DNA from: Onchocerca volvulus
Lineage: Eukaryota; Nematoda; Chromadorea; Rhabditida; Onchocercidae
Assembly: GCA_000499405.2 (NCBI GenBank)
Contig: HG738137.1
Span: 23,234,546 to 23,298,545 of the forward strand
Direction of reading: 5' to 3'
Length of the DNA: 64,000 nt
The notes beneath the pieces were generated by a model that saw only the letters and a list, made by a program, of their open reading frames with translations, had not been told where the DNA came from and did not search any database. A program made the translations under genes and the position numbers. This document shows positions 40,300-53,210 of this stretch, piece after piece (the stretch's first letter is position 1; the number at the start of each line of letters is the position of its first letter).

Positions 40300-43200
40300 T
40301 TTTGCGTAGCTCAAAATTCTTTTTTGTAGAACGATTCATTTTTTTTTCTTTGAACTTTCAAACTTTTGATTTCCCTTTGTTTGATTATTGTAAAATTGCG
40401 ACAGTTGTGCTAATCAGATCTGACGAAAATTTCTTCTTCAGAAATTTTTTTTCATTTCTGGTTGGTATGATATTTGTTCACATTAAACGTTTCAGTGTGA
40501 TATCCTTTCAAACCAAATGGGAATTTTTGAATATTTTTTTTTCGAAAGAATTTGGCTTGAAATTAATTGAAATTTATGTATAACTGTGGGAAGTGAATGA
40601 AAATTGTGGAAAAAATTTGTCCTAAATTCTTGTTAATCTGCTAGAAAAAATAAGGCGCAATTGTCGCAAAATTTTTGTTTGTGGTTATTATCGTAATTGA
40701 CATAAGATCAAAATTTTGTTTCTGCGTGCATGCATCGTTTCTTTTGTGTAAATTTGATGGTAAAAATGCAATAATTTGCTCATAAGATACTGTTATTTTT
40801 CTTTTTTAATTTAAATTTAAAACTTTTTTCCTTTTCATTTTTTTAAATTGAGATATTTATTGTTAAATATCGATTAATTTTCTTTTTCCCTCTCTTCCTC
40901 TCTATGTCGTTCGCTCTCGATTCTTTTATGATAATTGTTTAAATGTCTTTCATTCAATTTATTAAAATTTTCTGAATTATTCTATTCTTGTCAATTTTCA
41001 TTTTAATTCAATTAAATTTATTAATTTAGACGAAAAATCGATATTGCATGCATCCTCGTTGTGAATTTCTTCTTTTTCGTTTATCGTTTGTAAATCGCTT
41101 GGATAGATATTTCACTAGAAATATATGCAATTTGTAGTTATATAATGCTGATTTTATGATTTATCAGACAATTATGGTTAGAAATGTTTATGGAAATGAA
41201 TTTTTGTTGTGAAATTTTGGAAGAGCTTGAAAACTTCAGATGGATAATTTCATTGAATTGATAAGCTATCATTTTAGTGAATTTTTAGTACGAAGAATTG
41301 ATAAGCTATTTCACTGAATTTGAAGTGCAAGGCTTTAGTAATTTCAACTTGTTAAGAATTGCAATTTGAATATTTTACAAGTTTTCGATGATTGGAACTT
41401 AAAAAAAGTATTAAAAAGTCTTATACTTAGCTTAGATTCGATAAAATCCAGTTTTCAAATAATTCCAAATTTTCGTTATGATGAAAATGTTTTCGTTTCA
41501 AAGTTGGCAATGAGCAGGACATTTTCATTATAACTTCCAGATATTTCTTCATTTTTTAATTTCTTTTTTTCCAAATGCTTCATTCAGATTTGAAAGATTG
41601 TGGCATACTTATAAAAGAAGTCATCCAACATTATTCTCCTAAATACTAATTAAAAATTATATCAATTAAGATGAAACTATGCTAAAATAGAAGAAGAAAA
41701 GAAGGCTTGAAAAAATATGTAAAATGATCGAGAAAGATTACCTTTGCAGGTCGCAGAAAAATAAACCTCATATTTCTATGTAGTGTCATCCTTGTTCTTC
41801 AAAGTTTTAGCAAAGTTTTCATTAATCATTTTAAGATAATTCAATTTAATTCAAATGTCGTCTTCTCGCAGTGTAATGACAATCTTATCATTATCAAGTT
41901 TGTAGTCATTTTCATATCGTTTTTCCCTTTTTCTTTTTCTCTTCCTCTCTCTCTCTCTCTCTCTCTCTTTGTCGATCATTATTCAAAGTTTATATCTCAT
42001 TCATTCAAATGATTCTCATTTGTATTGATTGTCAATTCTAAAATCGATATGATACACAAATATATATGAATAAATATGATAATTATATACAAATGTTAAT
42101 TATTTAGGCAAGTATAGTTTTTCTTTTTTTTTTTTCGGAAAAAGTTAACTTTCTCTCTCATTATCTCTCTGTTGCTCCATTCTGGTCTTTTCTTTCAGAA
42201 TTTTTTAGACACAAAATTTAATGGAATTTCATTTATTGAGTTCGATTTATTCCTAATAATTTGTTCCATTTAATAAGTTTTTTTGCGAATTTTCTAGAAG
42301 TTTGAATTCGTAAGTTTGAAAACTTTTCGTGAATATTATCGAATGGTTAGAGTCATCTTTCTATATTTTGATGTGCTATATTGACTTTTCCAATTGATCC
42401 TGATTAATTTCAACGGTCTGGTTCTCGGTGTCAACTTTGAAGACGCCTTCTTGACATGATAACTCTGAAATACCGTAGCTTTTCTTCCTAGTCTTAAGAT
42501 ATTCATAGTGCAAATAGTAATTACATTTTAATCATTTCTTAAAACTTAATTAGTATTCAATTTACCTAAAATTATATAAAAACATGATAAGTATCGCTAA
42601 AAGCAATGTTTATAACTTTATTCTATTTTAACCGATAAGAGCGAAATATAGAATAAAAACTATCATCTGTCATTTATAATAATTGATTAGGAAGACGTAT
42701 TTCAAAAAATAAAAATCTGTAATATGTAGGAAATTTCGTAAGAAATAAAGGTACAACTTTTTAAATTTAAACTTTACTTCACTTTTTTGAACTTACAATA
42801 TTTTGTTTAATGATTTCATCAATTTTTAATTTGTTTGAACAAATTTATTCGCAAGAAATGCACAATACATAACCAACCAATTGAGCTGTAATTTTTTTAA
42901 TAATTGTTATTGTTGTTTCGAACAATCGTAAAAACCATAATGTTGTGTTTTTTGTTGTTTTTCTTCAAAAATGTTGCATATCTCATTAAATTTCAAATAA
43001 ATTGAGGCATTTAACAGGAGATGATTTAGGAATTCAGAAGGATTAAAATGCTTATTACTCGAGAAACACAAGTTAATTTAATTCCATCGTTTTTTCGAAT
43101 CATTTACTGAATTTTGATTTTCTAATAAGTGAATCATTTTGTATCCAACAATTTGATAATAAACAAACTTTGGCTTTATTTATACAGTACTACTAAGTTT

Positions 43201-44456
43201 CAGAATATCTTAGAAGTTTTCATCAAATTTGAAATTAAAAAAAATAAATTAGCATAAAAAATTCATTTTATAACTTTGTTTTGTGATAATGAAAAGTGAT
43301 TCTTTTTCTGAAATTGAAATTGTCTATCCGTTTGATTATTTGCATATTTCTATGTGTGTGTATTTCTTTATTTTATCAATTGTGATACTAATGAATGTTA
43401 TTCGAATTGGAATCATGATTTTTTATCATGATTATTCCACATTTTTAAAATCACAATTATCATCTGTGAAATTTCTAATTGTCTTTCGTAAATATTTTTT
43501 TTTTTTTATTCTACGATAATTTTTATCGATATACTATTGCAAGCATGGAATTATGTGCCTTGTTCGTTCATTTCTCTAATTTTCATACTTTGTTGCCTCT
43601 GTCTCATTTTCAATTTCATTGCAGTAAATTTAAACTTTAAATCCCGGAAAATTTTCAAGATTTTACAACTTTCATCATCTTTCGACCAAAAATTTCGTAT
43701 AATTTCGTAATTATTCCTAAGAGAATCTTACATTTTCTGAATACAATTTTATAAACTCGAAGTTCAATAATTCAATTATTCATTATTACTTCTGTTGAGT
43801 CAGCGGAAGACATTTGTTTTCAAAGTTGTACAATTATGCAAAAAAAAAAAAAGTCTTATTTCAAAATAGAAATATGCTAAATTTGTTTCATTTTTTTTTT
43901 TTCAAAAATTATCGAGGTAAAAATCAATAAATTTGTAATTTCTCTGATATAATCATTGTTTCTCAAATTACACGATCGAATATCATAGAGATGATAAGAT
44001 CCATATAATTTCATTTGCAAAACAAACATATAAATTGTATTTGAATTTAAATTTTTGGTTTTTTTTTTTTTTTTTTTTTTTTTAGCTTCATTAAGAGAAT
44101 TGAAGTTGAATTTCGCATGTCCTCGTTCTATTTCTGCTATTTTTTTTATTGTTGGATGCCTATACACTGCTTGATTGAGTGTGCCATTTATTGAAATGGT
44201 GCCGATTTGAATTCTGAATGATAATGATATGTGTTATTAATTTTGTGTGTGAACATCTCATCAAACATTGATTTCATTCTTGTTTCTTCTTGTTTTATGC
44301 AAAAATAAATCTCTTTTTTCTTCGTTTGAATAAATCTTCAATTATAATTATCTTATACAATAAGGTCAAATAAGACTTAAAAATTCGAATTTGATTGTAT
44401 AAGCAAAGCTTAGAAAAAAAAAAAAATTTTTTTTAAAAGCTTAGAAATTGAATTTG
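40300..44456. other. Gene-free AT-rich stretch
   Basis: No supportable gene on either strand. It contains a CT microsatellite at about 41946-41968, poly(T) runs and many short ORFs of biased composition. Confidence 0.45.
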
Positions 44457-44640
44457 ATGCAGATTAATCTTAAGATAAAAAACTAACGATTCATCAAGTG
44501 ACAGTTTTGACAGATATCTTGGAGCAGATCAATCTTAAGTGCACAAAATAATGCAGATTGATCTTAAGATCAGAAGCTAACGATTCATCATGTGACATTA
44601 TTTTTTGACAGATATTGTGAAGCAATTTATCAATCATTTG
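44457..44640. repeat. Diverged tandem duplication, unit about 94 bp
   Basis: Two copies starting near 44457 and 44551 share ATGCAGATTRATCTTAAGAT, CTAACGATTCATCA, GTGACA, TTTTGACAGATAT and a following GAGCA/AAGCA motif. Confidence 0.8.
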
Positions 44641-44791
44641 GTAAATCAATATTAGATACATAATATGATCTTAGATACGTACGAAAGCATAAATTATACA
44701 TATAATTAAAAACCAATAATAATATTTTAAGCAATAAAAATAGCAATAATAAATAATAATGACAATAATAGTGTATAACACGAAAAAATAT

Positions 44792-44824
44792 TTATTATTA
44801 TTTATTATTTATTATTATTATTAC

Positions 44825-44922
<98 letters not shown>
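44792..44922. repeat. ATT trinucleotide microsatellite
   Basis: Over 100 bases of nearly pure ATT repeats. One frame reads as a long tyrosine tract, which is a repeat artefact and not a gene. Confidence 0.97.
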
Positions 44923-47851
44923 TTCCAGTATTATATTGGTATTCCATTAATAATATTAATAAAACTGTCACCACTAATACTACTGCTAAATAATAAAAGA
45001 AAAAAAAATAATGTATTTAATTTACCAAATCACGAAATACTCAATTTAGATCAGTACTTGTTTTCAGGTGAAACTAACTATGATTTAATAAAGAAATAAA
45101 GCTAAAGGAAAGACCTAAAAGAAACTTTGACAGAAAAAAAAGTTTCATTGGTATGGCTAATTTGTTTTGTAAAAAAAGAAAAAAAAATTTGCTTTTCTTT
45201 ATATGTATGGAAATTCAAAACAAAAATGTGTTATTATCATTATTTACCAAAAAAGAAAAAAGGAAGAAAGTAACCCCCCAAAAAAAAGTTACCAAAACTT
45301 TTTTTTTAAAATTCAATTGGGTTTTGGTATGTGTTTTGTGAACAGTTTTAAAACAAAAAAATTATACCAGAAAAACTGCAGTTGAAATTAGTTTTTATCT
45401 ATGATCCCTATTTTCGTCTATTATTAATTTGCTATTCAACAATAGCTGATATAAGACAAGACTTCGATGCAAATCGTAAAACCATCGATTGGTTTAACTT
45501 AAATCAAAAATTTCGAAACACATATAATACTTCAATTCTCGTTTTACCCATTAAAGAATCGATGATTTGTGAATAAATGAGGAATCAATGATATGTGAGG
45601 AATTCACGAATTATCACGCATGAAATAATTTTGTTTCCTTGTGCGGTACTGTTCATCATCAACAACTCAATATGGATTCTATTATTCAAAATTTTCATCT
45701 ATTATGCGACTAAAATGAAGAATGAATAATTTTAGTGTTAGTGACCGTAAAAAGTTCGTAATGCAAAGAGGTATTTCTTACATCTTTTTGGAATAAAAAA
45801 AAAGAAAAAAAAGAACAGAAATCCATCGAAAAATGATATTCTTTACGACATTATACTAAGGTATGAATGTGTACGTATCGAGAACTTCAGAAACAGATTG
45901 GTGTTAAACTAATGGAATGTATCTCATGTCATGCTTATCGTTTTCATTCTTATTATGAACTTTAAGTGATATTGAAAATGGAAAATTAAAATATGATGGA
46001 AATAAATAAATTCACATATATCACTGTTTTAGTACTATGTTTGAAGCAAAATTTCAATTAAAACTGAGTTATGGAAAATTTAGTTATTCTTTGACTGGTT
46101 GAAAAAAAAATTTTCTTTTTTTTAAAAAGACCAATTGTCAAATAGCAAATTATCCAAGCTCAAAAAAAAAAAGATTCCATTTTATGAAATTATAACAAAT
46201 AATTTTTATGAAACGTTAGTATGATGATGAATTTTGGTAAACAATATAATGCATCTTCATATTTTTGAAAACGTTAATTATATAATCTGTGCTTAAAAGT
46301 GTTAAGATGAAAATCTTAAAAATTTATGCATAGTATGTTTTCAAATTCAACAATTCTGATCTATTTTGATAGAAATGTGAGTTGAACAAAAATATCCCTG
46401 GAATCAACAATATCTTTATGAGCACGAAGTTTGCAAGAACTTGAGAAATTAAAAATGTTCGCTTTAGAAAGATCAATTAGAATTTCATCGAACGAAATAC
46501 TGATTATGATTTCTTAAAAAACATCAAGCTGGGTTTTCCAGAAAGAAATTTAGAATAATAATTATCGGACCCGTCTAATTCATTTAATAATTAAGTGACT
46601 GATAATCTTTTCTTGAAACCTTATATTTCAGGAATAATTCTGCTTTGTCGAATACTATTCAACCACTTTCTTATAACAATTATCTAGATCAAATTCTATA
46701 AAAGCATATATAATTTTTCAAGACTTCTTATATTTTGAAAATAATTTTAAAGTGGACACAGAAAATGACTAACTGCAAAGTAGCGTTTATTTTGAGCAAT
46801 TATTTGAATCAAGTCAATAAAACTTACTTCCTCTTTCGAACCCTCATAAAATAAGTGATAGGCATACATTTCTGTGGAATTCATTTCATTTATTATAGTC
46901 ATATTCTAATCCTTATTTTATGATATCGTAAACTGAACTATAGAAATTTTTGTAACTGATAATTACCGAAGTAAACTATTCAAACATTTAACAGTTGTTT
47001 CCTCAAACCCAGCAAAATTAGAATTTATTTCACGAAACTGAAAAGTAATGATATATCATATATTCAGACAGAATGTAATCTAATTGTAAGATTACAAAAA
47101 CGACTCTATCATCTTTGATTTTTTCAGTTCAGTAACGCAGTGAAATTTCAAATCACAAATCAATTTTTCAAATTATTACGATTCCTACATCAACTATACT
47201 TATGCATATACATATTCTTTCTCATAAGAGAAGTCTGACGTCACTAAACTAATAAATTCGAAGGCATTCCACAGGTTTTGATAAATTCAGACTCCTTGTT
47301 CTTAATCGGTGCACACTGTTACGTCCTGTTACTATGTATTTACTATCTTCACATTTCGATGAATTCATTAATTTCGTTTTGCTAGAAAGCATATAAAAAA
47401 TCGTGCATGACAGTCTATTAATTGACTGTAATTGCAGTTTTTGAAATGAATTTCGGAGATTAGTGACAGAGAAATGCAAATTAATAAGAAATTAATTTTA
47501 CTTTTACTTTAATTTTACTTTTTTTTTTTTAAAAAATATTACTGATTATGTATTTGCTGTTCACTTTATCACCATATTCATTTGCATCACTGAATATAAT
47601 TTCATTTTTATTTTTAAATCAAAAAATTTAACAAAGAGGAGATAGGAAAAACAACACAGTTATAAAATAAATCAGTTAAACTGGAAAAAGAAACTCCCAG
47701 TTACACCTCGCACAACGATATTATCTGTAATCACCTCTCCCGAAAAAGTCCCTCCCAATCTTAATTTAGAAATATTTTTCTTGAGTATATGGAAATACCT
47801 TAATTTGCCAGAAAAAATATAAACCTGCCAAAAAGATGTTTCAATGAAATA
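44923..47851. other. Gene-free stretch downstream of PWP1
   Basis: No gene is supported. Its right end is the 3' region of PWP1 (minus strand), with a minus-strand AATAAA at 47607-47612, about 240 bases past the stop. Confidence 0.45.
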
Positions 47852-50800
47852 TCAATTAAATGCTGTTCGTACTTCTTCGAATTTGCTAATGTCAACAATT
47901 TTTATCATTTCCTCTTTCTCACCACCAATTGCAACGATGCTTCCAGAATCTGGTGAGAAACGACATGTATGTAAACCTCCAAGATTTACATTATGCTCTG
48001 TAATAAGTTCCAAATCACTGCTATTTTCTTGTAAGCGCCAAATTTTCAACATCTGAAAATTCATTACATGTGTAAAGATATTAAAAGTAATCTGATAATA
48101 GATACATGGGATATTATATTTATTTTATATGATTTTCATTTATTGAAAATACTGAGAATTATAACAAATCTTCAAAAAATTAATTATTTGAAAAAATTGC
48201 ATGGAAATTTTACACAGTAATAAATTTGATATTAAATAAGATCTATGCTTCCCTATGAAGCAAGCTAATCTTTTTTCATCTAATATGATATGAAGACAGC
48301 AAACAAAAAAGAATTCGGCTGTTTTTATCAAAAATAAAATTACCCCATCTTCTCCACATGTAGATAATAAATCCTTGGTATAATAACTCTGCACTACACT
48401 ACGAGCACCTCCTTCATGGATTTTTTTTGATATAATAGGTTCATTTTTACGTGTATCCATGTAATAAAAATGACCTAAAAGTAAAGGAAGTACTACAGAA
48501 CTGTAACCATACGTATCACAACCAGAAAAGCTTGTCTTATCATATTTTAACGAAACCAATAAATGAAATTATGATAATTTCGCTAACTTTGCAATTGCAC
48601 AAATAATCAGCAGATTAAATAAACAAAAACAAATAACGAATTCAGAGAGTCAGTGTTCATCACTTTTCAGTACTTTATTACCGATAAAATATTATATCTA
48701 TTCACCGTATAGTTTTGATTTTGTGATATAAATGTTCACTGTTACATATATATCAAATAAGTAAAGTTATTTCTAAAATCTGAACAAGTCAATTTACAAA
48801 TAAAATTAACCGTTTTCAGTGACGACAAAGAAATAGAATGGAGAGAAATGATTCCATGTAAGTCGTTCCACTTCACCACTAACTTCCCACTGCCTGAATA
48901 AAGCGTCGCATTTCCTACAGTCTGTTATTCCGACTTGATTTGATAACGTTCCTGTTAAAAGAATAGATGATTCCGCCGGGTGCCATTCCACAGCTTGTAC
49001 CTTAATTCTCATGATTATAAGCAAAAAATAAAAAAAAAAAGAGAAAAAAAAAATGCAAACAGTAAATAATCGATCATAGCAACAAGTCTCGTGGAAGAAA
49101 TATCGTTTTATGCAAATATACATGCGAAATAAGATTATTAATGCTTTTGCTTAAGAATAGAAATTTCATAAAACAGAAATGGAAAATCAACGTTTTGAAT
49201 TACCATTCCATCGAAATGTGTTGCAACTGTTGCAGGTTTCGTTTCCTCAAGATCCCATAAAATTACAGAACTATCCGCACTTCCAGATGCCAGAACATGT
49301 TCCATTAAGCGATTCCACGCTAATGAAAGTACAGCACCAGTATGTTTTTGTGCATTGCCATCACGCTTTTCTCGTTTCCCAAAATGTATCAAAAACAAAT
49401 TTTAATTTTTAATATTTGGTTAAATTTAGCAAAGGTACGATGCTCTATTTTTACAGGTTTTTAAAAATCTTGAAAAATCGAAAAAAAAAAAAAAAGAAAA
49501 AAAAACCTCTTCTCAGTCTTTGTTTTACTAAGGGTTACCGTCGGTTCCACTGAATTCACCAGATCCAAATCCCAGATATTTATTGATGCGTCAATATTTC
49601 CAATAGCTAATAAATTGCCTTTTTTATCATCACATCCTGGATCGAATTGTATCGACTCCAAACATAATGGTGGTACATCCAAAATATAATCGTGATGAAC
49701 ATACCAATCATCTTCTGCCTCATTGTATAAATACACTTCCAAAGTGTATTCATTCTTAAAAAAGATCAGAAAGATTTTGAAAGAAACTTCAACAGTTCCT
49801 GCTTATTTAATAACAATGGAATTTAGCCTTAAATATAAAATGGAATTGTTTCAGACCTTATAAACTTTAGCAACTGCAACAAGATTATCATCTGGCCTAA
49901 TTTCAAAATCTTCTTTGTCTTCTTCATCACTATTCACATAAGTCGTTATATGCGGATCCTCCATAGCCGATGCAAATGTCGTTATCCCAGCCAAAGGATT
50001 AGCCCTGAATTTTTTGATTAAACTAACAAAGAGATAGGCAAAAAATCTTCTTTGCTTCCTATAACATAATATCGCCATAAAACCAGATGCAGAGTAGAAA
50101 TTTCTGAAATATGCATGCCACTAATATCAAGAATATTTCATTTAAACTTCTCACTTTAATTTAATTTTAATCAGTAAATGACTAGTTCCACGTCTCTTAT
50201 GAGATAGTTTCAATATCCTTAAGATTTTTCATAGTCGTTACCTAACAAGAGACAAACTTATAAACTATACCTTTCGTCATCGTCTTCATCATACTGATCC
50301 AATTTATATTTATCAATGTCCATCCCTTCGTCCGCTACATCGGGACTTGAACCACGTATACCTCTCTGAAATGAACTAGATGCAAAGAAATATCATATAC
50401 AATATATTATTTGAATAAAAAACATACATCTCCTCGAACGCAAATAACTTCATAACTAAATAAACAAGTAAACGGAATTGGAGAAATGAAAAGAAAAAAA
50501 AGTACTCGTTGTTGAGTTCCGTCACCGGTTGTACCATCTGTATCGGACAATTCACTAGTTTCCGGTTCACCCTCTGAAAATCATTCATTTATTGTTTCGA
50601 AAGAAAAGAAAAAAAAAGTCTTGATTTGAAAAGCATTAAAATCTGAAATTTGTTGCAATAATTACAACTATCACCTGACTTATTCCTCTTCTCAATGTTG
50701 CAATGATCATAAATGAAGAAGAGAGAAGAGCAAATTAATCCCGTTTATATTTCAACTTTTAAAGTTTCGATGCTACACGTAAAGTGATCTAATAATGCAA

Positions 50801-51026
50801 CTTGGCTCAAGTTTCGTTGACTGCAATAACATCTATTGAAAATCAAGACGGAGAGAAATTAGAGTTCAAAGAGATTTTAGCTTACAAAACCATAATTAAT
50901 TAGCAAGTCATTGAAACTTCAACCTTGAATCAAAGTTCTGATTTCTTCCGCCGATAACTTTACCTTCTCTGGTACAGCTTTTGGTACTCCACGTTTTATC
51001 CACGCTAAGTCTGCTATCAGCGACAT
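47852..51026 (-). CDS. PWP1: PWP1 homologue, WD-repeat ribosome biogenesis factor
   Basis: Complete nine-exon gene, in transcript order: 51026-50924, 50573-50506, 50365-50271, 50004-49857, 49754-49529, 49370-49204, 49000-48811, 48474-48344 and 48052-47852 (TGA). It encodes about 442 residues with consistent phases. PWP1 is a nucleolar WD40 protein tied to pre-rRNA processing and rDNA chromatin. The N-terminus (DLAWIKRGVPK followed by KVKLSAEEI) matches the family opening. An acidic linker (DIDKYKLDQYDEDDDE) follows. WD-type strands include INIWDL (near residue 198), VILWDL (near 250), ERLTWNHFSPF and LKIWRL. For the fifth exon I chose the donor at 49528 (GTAAAAC), because the next one downstream gives a stop in the following exon. 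The protein is a little shorter than the human one of about 500 residues, mainly in the linker and C-terminus. Confidence 0.95.
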
Positions 51027-51320
51027 TTTTAAAGCTATAATTAAACATCAAAATAAGTTAATTTTCACGTTTTTCATAAAGTACTATCTGAGATCTTTTC
51101 TTTGATCAATTTGACATCAAGATATCTCGCGCATTCTTATCAATTCTTATCGTTTCCACTTTATCATTTTATTTTCTTTACTCTGAATCATCGTAAACCA
51201 AATAAATGTAAGTGATCGTCCTCCTATAAATTTACGAATCCCAATACTCACGACCCGCCCCTCCCCCACCACGACTCTACAACGTGACCCCGCATCAAAT
51301 CTCGTGACAGCTGAACAGTG
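51027..51320 (-). promoter_or_regulatory. Probable PWP1 promoter region with GC box
   Basis: Upstream of the PWP1 start the base composition changes sharply. 51250-51310 is the most GC-rich stretch of this half of the window and contains CCCGCCCCTCCCCC (51254-51267), a GC-box-like sequence read as GGGGGAGGGGCGGG on the gene strand. A possible acceptor (AATTATAG, minus strand) lies about 8 bases before the ATG and could take a spliced leader. Confidence 0.4.
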
Positions 51321-51339
51321 TACAAGAACTCGCTTCAAA

Positions 51340-52361
51340 ACTTCAAAGTCACTACTAATTTATTGGAGCACAAAATCGTTCGAATCCTGGCGAAAACTGT
51401 TGTGGTCGATTTGATCTTCAAGAAAGTTTGTGATTCCGTCAAATACTTAGCTTTGTACTAAGTTTTTTCATATCTCTTATTTTATCTATGACACTATGAT
51501 TCCATCAAATATGAATTATTTGACTTTATACTGCGTTTCTTTTTTTTTTTTTTTTTTTTAATCTTTTTATTTTATTAATGACACTTTTCTGTCGCTCCTG
51601 AAGATGAAATGGAGAAGCAATTTAACAGCAAAATAAAAATGAGATTGTGCGAACTTTCTTTTCCTAGAAGTTTCATGCATGCGACGATTTTAACTTATCA
51701 GTAAGAAAGGGAAGTTATTAATCAGAATGATTGAATGGATGATAACAATGAGCCTCATCCAACTAGCCGTATCATATCAGTTGTTACCATCACAAAACGA
51801 TGTGAATTGCGAAACAATTTGACTCCACATTTTTTTTCATTATATCATTGTGTTTTTAATATAAATAGCGTTGTTTCGGTTTTTTGCATAATATTTGTTT
51901 ATTTATAAATAGAAAATAGATGTTTTTTGGAAATATCCTTGAATACTTCAAAAAAAATGCATTTCAAAAGCTGCTTTAAAGAAATTGAATTTTATGATTC
52001 AAATATGAACAAAATCACTCTCTTTTTTCTTTCATTTATCCAATCATTGTGCCTTCTTTTCGGGCTAAAAAAATAGGTAATAATGAAATACGAAGTTTTC
52101 TAATTGAATAATGTAAGTAATCTAATAATTTTGGCGAAAATTATTTCCGAAAGAATTGAATCTTTTCTTTTATGGAAAATTTGATCGTTTAATTTAAGCC
52201 TCGTTAAATTTAGAAATGCTTTTTAATGGAAATTTTTCAGTTACTGCATGCAGTTTTAATTGCTTCAATCCAAATACTGTATGAAATATCTTTTCAGATA
52301 ATTAATCAATTTCGTAAACTATAAAAGTGTTTGAATACAGAAAAAGGATGTAAAAGCAATT
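51340..52361. other. Intergenic stretch
   Basis: No gene is supported. It has a poly(T) run at about 51541-51559 and otherwise ordinary AT-rich sequence. Confidence 0.4.
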
Positions 52362-53058
52362 TTAACAGAATTTGAAAAGAAAAACTGGAAGTGATGATGA
52401 TTGTTGTGGTGGGGCGTAACTTCCGGCATCCGGTAAATTGGACAAGCGAATAATCTCGTAGATGATATATCCAATGATCAACAACTGTAGCATATTTTCA
52501 TCCAGTAGATACGACCAACAACTGGTGTAAGAATGTGCGGAATAATGAATGAATTCTTCGCGATATTTTTTGGGATTTAAATTGCGAAAAATTACATTTT
52601 GCATACTTGAAGAGCTTTTCGCTGCTTCTGTTTCACATTTTTTATGATCGGTTGATTGATTTTTAAAAATGAAATGGAACTAATAATTATTAGAAAAAAA
52701 AGTGAAATGAGAAGAAATTAATATAGAGTTCTTACACATAACAATTCAACTTGGAAGCGGGAAATGGTGTGACATAGTCAACATTCGAAATTTTTCTCAC
52801 AACTCTTGGTAACTCTTGATTCGACTAAATCTTTCTTTCGTTTACTCAAAATTGAGAATAATCCCAACTTTTTTGATCATGAATTGGAGAAACTTTTAAA
52901 AAAATTAAGACATTTCAAGAATAATCAGTTTTTATCTATATTTTTATAATAATAAAAATGTTAATGTTCATTGTGGCTCTTTACATAACGTCAAGTTCTT
53001 CACCGATTGCTTTGAAATTTTGATTTAACGCTGCATTCAGATAGGCGCATATTTTTAT
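52362..53058 (-). CDS. Unrecognised small gene, one membrane segment (fragmentary model)
   Basis: Three exon-like blocks on the minus strand: 53058-52985 (preceded by TTATCTAG), 52824-52738 (preceded by GATTTAG) and 52679-52362 (preceded by ATTATTAG, ending TGA). The last block keeps an open frame of 105 codons, with PKKYREEFIHYSAHSY, then a hydrophobic segment (MLQLLIIGYIIYEIIRL) and a proline/serine-rich tail, so a small single-pass membrane protein is likely. The middle block (LPRVVRKISNVDYVTPFPAS) also reads like protein. Phases between block 1 and block 2 do not agree without moving an acceptor, and the 5' end is unknown. I do not recognise the family. Only the last block is reasonably supported. 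An ATG inside it (52604) could start an 80-residue protein by itself. Confidence 0.4.
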
Positions 53059-53210
53059 CTAGATAAGGTGTGCGTTTAAGAACTTTTGGACTAGCTGAAG
53101 CACACGCAAAGTGTGGCGGCCCATATAGACTAGCTAGATCGGGCCATGTGAAGCTAATTTTCTAGCTAATTTTCAATAAATTTCTTTCTGATAAATCTTT
53201 TTAATATAAA

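Noticed and set aside
44759..44950. Poly-tyrosine ORF.
   Set aside because: Translation of the ATT microsatellite.
49501..49528. Alternative donor for PWP1 exon 5 (AAGAG|GT), about 27 bases downstream of the chosen one.
   Set aside because: It leaves two bases and produces a stop early in the next exon, while the GTAAAAC donor keeps the frame.
51375..51385. GTTCGAATCC resembling a tRNA T-arm.
   Set aside because: No acceptor stem, D arm or anticodon arm can be built around it on either strand.
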